NCBI GenBank assembly: GCA_027306955.1
Contig: DAHUXX010000243.1
Location: 1-14,332 of the forward strand
Source: Acetobacteraceae bacterium
Lineage (GTDB): Bacteria > Pseudomonadota > Alphaproteobacteria > Acetobacterales > Acetobacteraceae
Length of the DNA: 14,332 nt
Direction: 5' to 3'
The notes below the pieces were generated by a model that saw only the letters and a list, made by a program, of their open reading frames with translations, was not told the DNA's origin and did not search any database. Shown in pieces: positions 12,481-14,332 of the stretch (positions within the stretch are counted from its first letter, which is position 1; every line of letters begins with the position of its first letter). The translations under genes were made by a program, and so were the position numbers.

Positions 12481-13655
12481 GCCAGTGCCACGCGCCGCGC
12501 CCGCGCCCGGTGCCAGAGCACGAGCGCCAGCGCCGCGAGCACCGGCGGCACCACCGCGGCGTTGATTGCCCCCCAGCCCAGCCCCGCGAACAGCGCGCCG
12601 GAGGAGAGGCTGGTCATCGCCACGGTGCCGAACACCACCACGTCGTTGGCAAGCTGCGCCCGCACGCGTTCGCCCGCCGCGAAGCCCGTGGCCATCAGCG
12701 CCGAGGCGGAGGTGAACATCAGGTTCCAGCCGAGGCCCAGCAGTATCAGCGCGATGGCGAAATGCGGGAAGGTGGGCGAGGCGAGCGCGAGCGCGGCGCA
12801 GGCGATGGTCAGCAGCCCGCCCATCAGGATGCAGAGATGGTGGCCGAGCCGCTGGATCACGCGGCCGGTGTAGAAGCCAGGCGCGTACATCGCGATCGCG
12901 TGCAGCTGGATGATGTGCACGCTGGCCGCGATGGTGAAGCCGCAGAACTGCATCTGCAGCGGTACCGCCGCCATCACGATGTTCATCGAGCCGTAGGCGA
13001 CGAGACCGGCGATCACCGCGGTGACGAAGATGGGCCGCGCGACGATGGCGCCGAGCGAGGCGGGGCTGGCCGCGCGCGGCGGCGCCGGCGGCAGATCCAC
13101 CACCGCGAGCACCCAGAGGACGAACAGCGGCGGCAGCAGCAGCAGGAGATAGGTGCCAAGGAACATCGCCTGCGGCAGCAGCAACTTCGTGTTGATGACG
13201 ATTTCGGGGCCGATCAGCGCCGCGACCACGCCGCCCGCCATCACCAGCGCGATCGCGCGGGCATGCGCGTCCTTCGCCGCCACCTCCGCCGCCGCGAACC
13301 GGTACTGCTGTCCGATGCCCGTACCCACGCCCATCGGCACGCTGCCGAGGCAGTAAATCAGGAAGCTGTGCCGCCACACGCCATCGGCGAAGACCAGCGC
13401 CGCCACCAGCGACGCCACGGCCCCGGCGCGAAACCCCGCCTTGCGCCCGAAACGCGAGAAGATGTAGCCGGCCGGCAGTGCGGCAAGCATGCTCGACAGC
13501 ATCTGGATCGCGTAGGGCAATGTCGCGAGCCGCTTGTCGCCGGCCAGCGCGTGCCCGATCAGCACGCTCATCGCCACCTGGCCGACCGACGTCGACTGGA
13601 TCAGGGCCTGGCAGCAGAACAGCAGCCAGACGTTACGGTTCAGCCGCGTCGAAAT
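12477..13655 (-). CDS. MFS transporter (probable non-canonical ATT start)
   Basis: A major-facilitator transporter with about 12 hydrophobic segments. The loop 2-3 signature is GYIFSRFGRKAGFRAG, and polar or charged motifs such as GVGTGIGQQYRF and GERVRAQLAND lie further on. The first ATG/GTG/TTG-class start in frame is GTG 13577, which would remove most of helix 1 (NVWLLFCCQALIQSTSV...). Codons upstream of it still read as a normal MFS N-terminus (STRLNRNVWLLFCC), and the next in-frame stop is near 13711. The best start is ATT 13655, with GGGGAGG 8 nt upstream (392 residues); CTG 13643 is another option. From GTG 13577 the product is 366 residues. It overlaps thiL at its 5' end and the acyltransferase at its 3' end. 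The transported compound is unknown. Confidence 0.82.
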   Translation of the reverse strand: MSTRLNRNVWLLFCCQALIQSTSVGQVAMSVLIGHALAGDKRLATLPYAIQMLSSMLAALPAGYIFSRFGRKAGFRAGAVASLVAALVFADGVWRHSFLIYCLGSVPMGVGTGIGQQYRFAAAEVAAKDAHARAIALVMAGGVVAALIGPEIVINTKLLLPQAMFLGTYLLLLLPPLFVLWVLAVVDLPPAPPRAASPASLGAIVARPIFVTAVIAGLVAYGSMNIVMAAVPLQMQFCGFTIAASVHIIQLHAIAMYAPGFYTGRVIQRLGHHLCILMGGLLTIACAALALASPTFPHFAIALILLGLGWNLMFTSASALMATGFAAGERVRAQLANDVVVFGTVAMTSLSSGALFAGLGWGAINAAVVPPVLAALALVLWHRARARRVALA

Positions 13656-14332
13656 GGCTCCACCCTCCCCGTGCGAGCGCGATCTCGGCGCCCCGTTCGT
13701 CGAGCACCGTCACACACGCGGGTGCGGCGCGGAAGCGCCCGACGCGCATGACCGGTGTGCCGCAGGCCCCAGCCGCCCGCGCCACCGCGTCGCGCGCCTC
13801 GGGCGAGGCGGCGAACAGCAACTCGTAGTCGTCGCCACCGGTGAGCCGGCGGACCAGGTACCCCGGCCCCGCCGCGCGCGCCGCCGGCGAGGCGGGCACC
13901 AGCGCCGCCTCCACCACCGCGCCCAGCCCGGCCGCGCGGCAGAGATGGCCGAGGTCCTGCACCAGCCCGTCCGAGACATCCATCGCGGCGTGCGCGATGC
14001 CGACGAGCCGCCGCCCGAGCTCGAGCCGCGGCTGCGGCAGGCGGTAGCGATTGACCAGGAACCCGTCCGGGTCCGCCACCTCGCCACCCAACGCGAGCAG
14101 CCCGAGCGCCGCGTCGCCGATGGTGCCGGAAACCCACACATCGTCGCCCTCGCGCGCGCCCGCGCGGCGCAGCACGGCATGCGCGGTGCCGAGGATGGTG
14201 AGCGACACGGTGACCGGCCCCGGCGTGGAGGTGGAATCGCCGCCGAGCAGCTTGAGGCCGAACTCCGCCTGGTCCGCCGCGAGCCCCGCCGCGAAGCCGA
14301 CAAACCAAGCCTCGTCCGTCTTGCGTGGAACG
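13633..14332 (-). CDS. thiL: Thiamine-monophosphate kinase, C-terminal part (runs off right edge)
   Basis: The minus-strand frame is open to the window edge and gives about 233 residues, missing the N-terminal quarter or so with the first Mg-ATP motifs. ThiL makes thiamine diphosphate from thiamine monophosphate and ATP. Visible signatures are KTDEAWFVGFAAGLA and LLGGDSTSTPGPVTVSLT near the edge, then GDDVWVSGTIGDAALGL, the conserved AMDVSDGLVQDLGHL and the C-terminal LTGGDDYELLFA. A GTG at 14208 is internal to the conserved domain (TPGPVTVSLT runs through it), so the true start is beyond the window. The stop TAA (13633-13635) lies inside the MFS reading frame, and the GGGGAGG serving that gene sits in the last thiL codons. 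It is the upstream gene of the minus-strand run. Confidence 0.92.
   Translation of the reverse strand, partial: VPRKTDEAWFVGFAAGLAADQAEFGLKLLGGDSTSTPGPVTVSLTILGTAHAVLRRAGAREGDDVWVSGTIGDAALGLLALGGEVADPDGFLVNRYRLPQPRLELGRRLVGIAHAAMDVSDGLVQDLGHLCRAAGLGAVVEAALVPASPAARAAGPGYLVRRLTGGDDYELLFAASPEARDAVARAAGACGTPVMRVGRFRAAPACVTVLDERGAEIALARGGWSHFDAAEP

Noticed and set aside
1..14332. tRNA, rRNA, riboswitch (including a TPP riboswitch for thiL), prophage or defence genes
   Set aside because: None were recognised. The thiL 5' end, where a riboswitch might sit if thiL led its operon, is outside the window.

Overview
The window is a gene-dense stretch of bacterial chromosome. Its G+C is very high (about 70-75% by eye), with third positions almost all G or C. 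The gene content (YifB/ComM, ThiL, a CorC/HlyC-type CNNM protein, CsaA, a Gpt-like phosphoribosyltransferase, an M81 peptidase, an acetylpolyamine-amidohydrolase-like deacetylase, DUF3429) fits an alphaproteobacterium, most likely Acetobacteraceae (Roseomonas-like). That placement is inference from protein style; there is no rRNA here to test it. I see no mobile element, CRISPR array, tRNA or rRNA.

Layout: (1) 1-546, minus: 5' part of a gamma-glutamyltransferase gene running off the left edge. (2) 645-2279, plus: CsaA-like tRNA-binding protein, xanthine phosphoribosyltransferase and a zinc-ribbon/metallo-beta-lactamase-fold protein, tightly packed. (3) 2255-3568, minus: CNNM/CBS/CorC-HlyC membrane protein, overlapping the previous gene tail to tail. 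(4) 3698-6314, plus: DUF3429 membrane protein, KDPG-type aldolase, 2-keto-3-deoxygluconate-type PfkB kinase and a GNAT acetyltransferase, with overlaps or spacings under 10 nt. (5) 6244-7755, minus: M81 (MlrC-like) metallopeptidase, whose 3' end overlaps the GNAT gene by 71 bp. (6) 7856-11307, plus: histone-deacetylase-family deacetylase, YifB ATPase and a zinc-ribbon methyltransferase. (7) 11317-14332, minus: thiL (5' end off the right edge), an MFS transporter and an acyltransferase, transcribed in that order with overlapping ends.

The clearest metabolic unit is aldolase plus kinase. The kinase would make KDPG from KDG, and the aldolase would split it to pyruvate and glyceraldehyde-3-phosphate, the lower Entner-Doudoroff step of sugar-acid breakdown. 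The other neighbours look like housekeeping or salvage genes sharing transcripts rather than one pathway.

The most unusual structure is at the two borders of yifB. Each holds a short tandem repeat whose unit begins with the start codon: four 14-bp units upstream, and five related 15-bp units (counting the yifB stop and the methyltransferase start) downstream. The upstream array makes a chain of four ATGA stop/start overlaps through three 5-codon minicistrons. Other points of interest are an MFS gene whose first membrane helix lies upstream of every ATG, GTG or TTG and whose best start is ATT, a hairpin carrying the stop codons of two convergent genes on its two arms, and a metallo-beta-lactamase-fold protein missing several metal ligands. 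I did not find a recognisable new multi-gene system.
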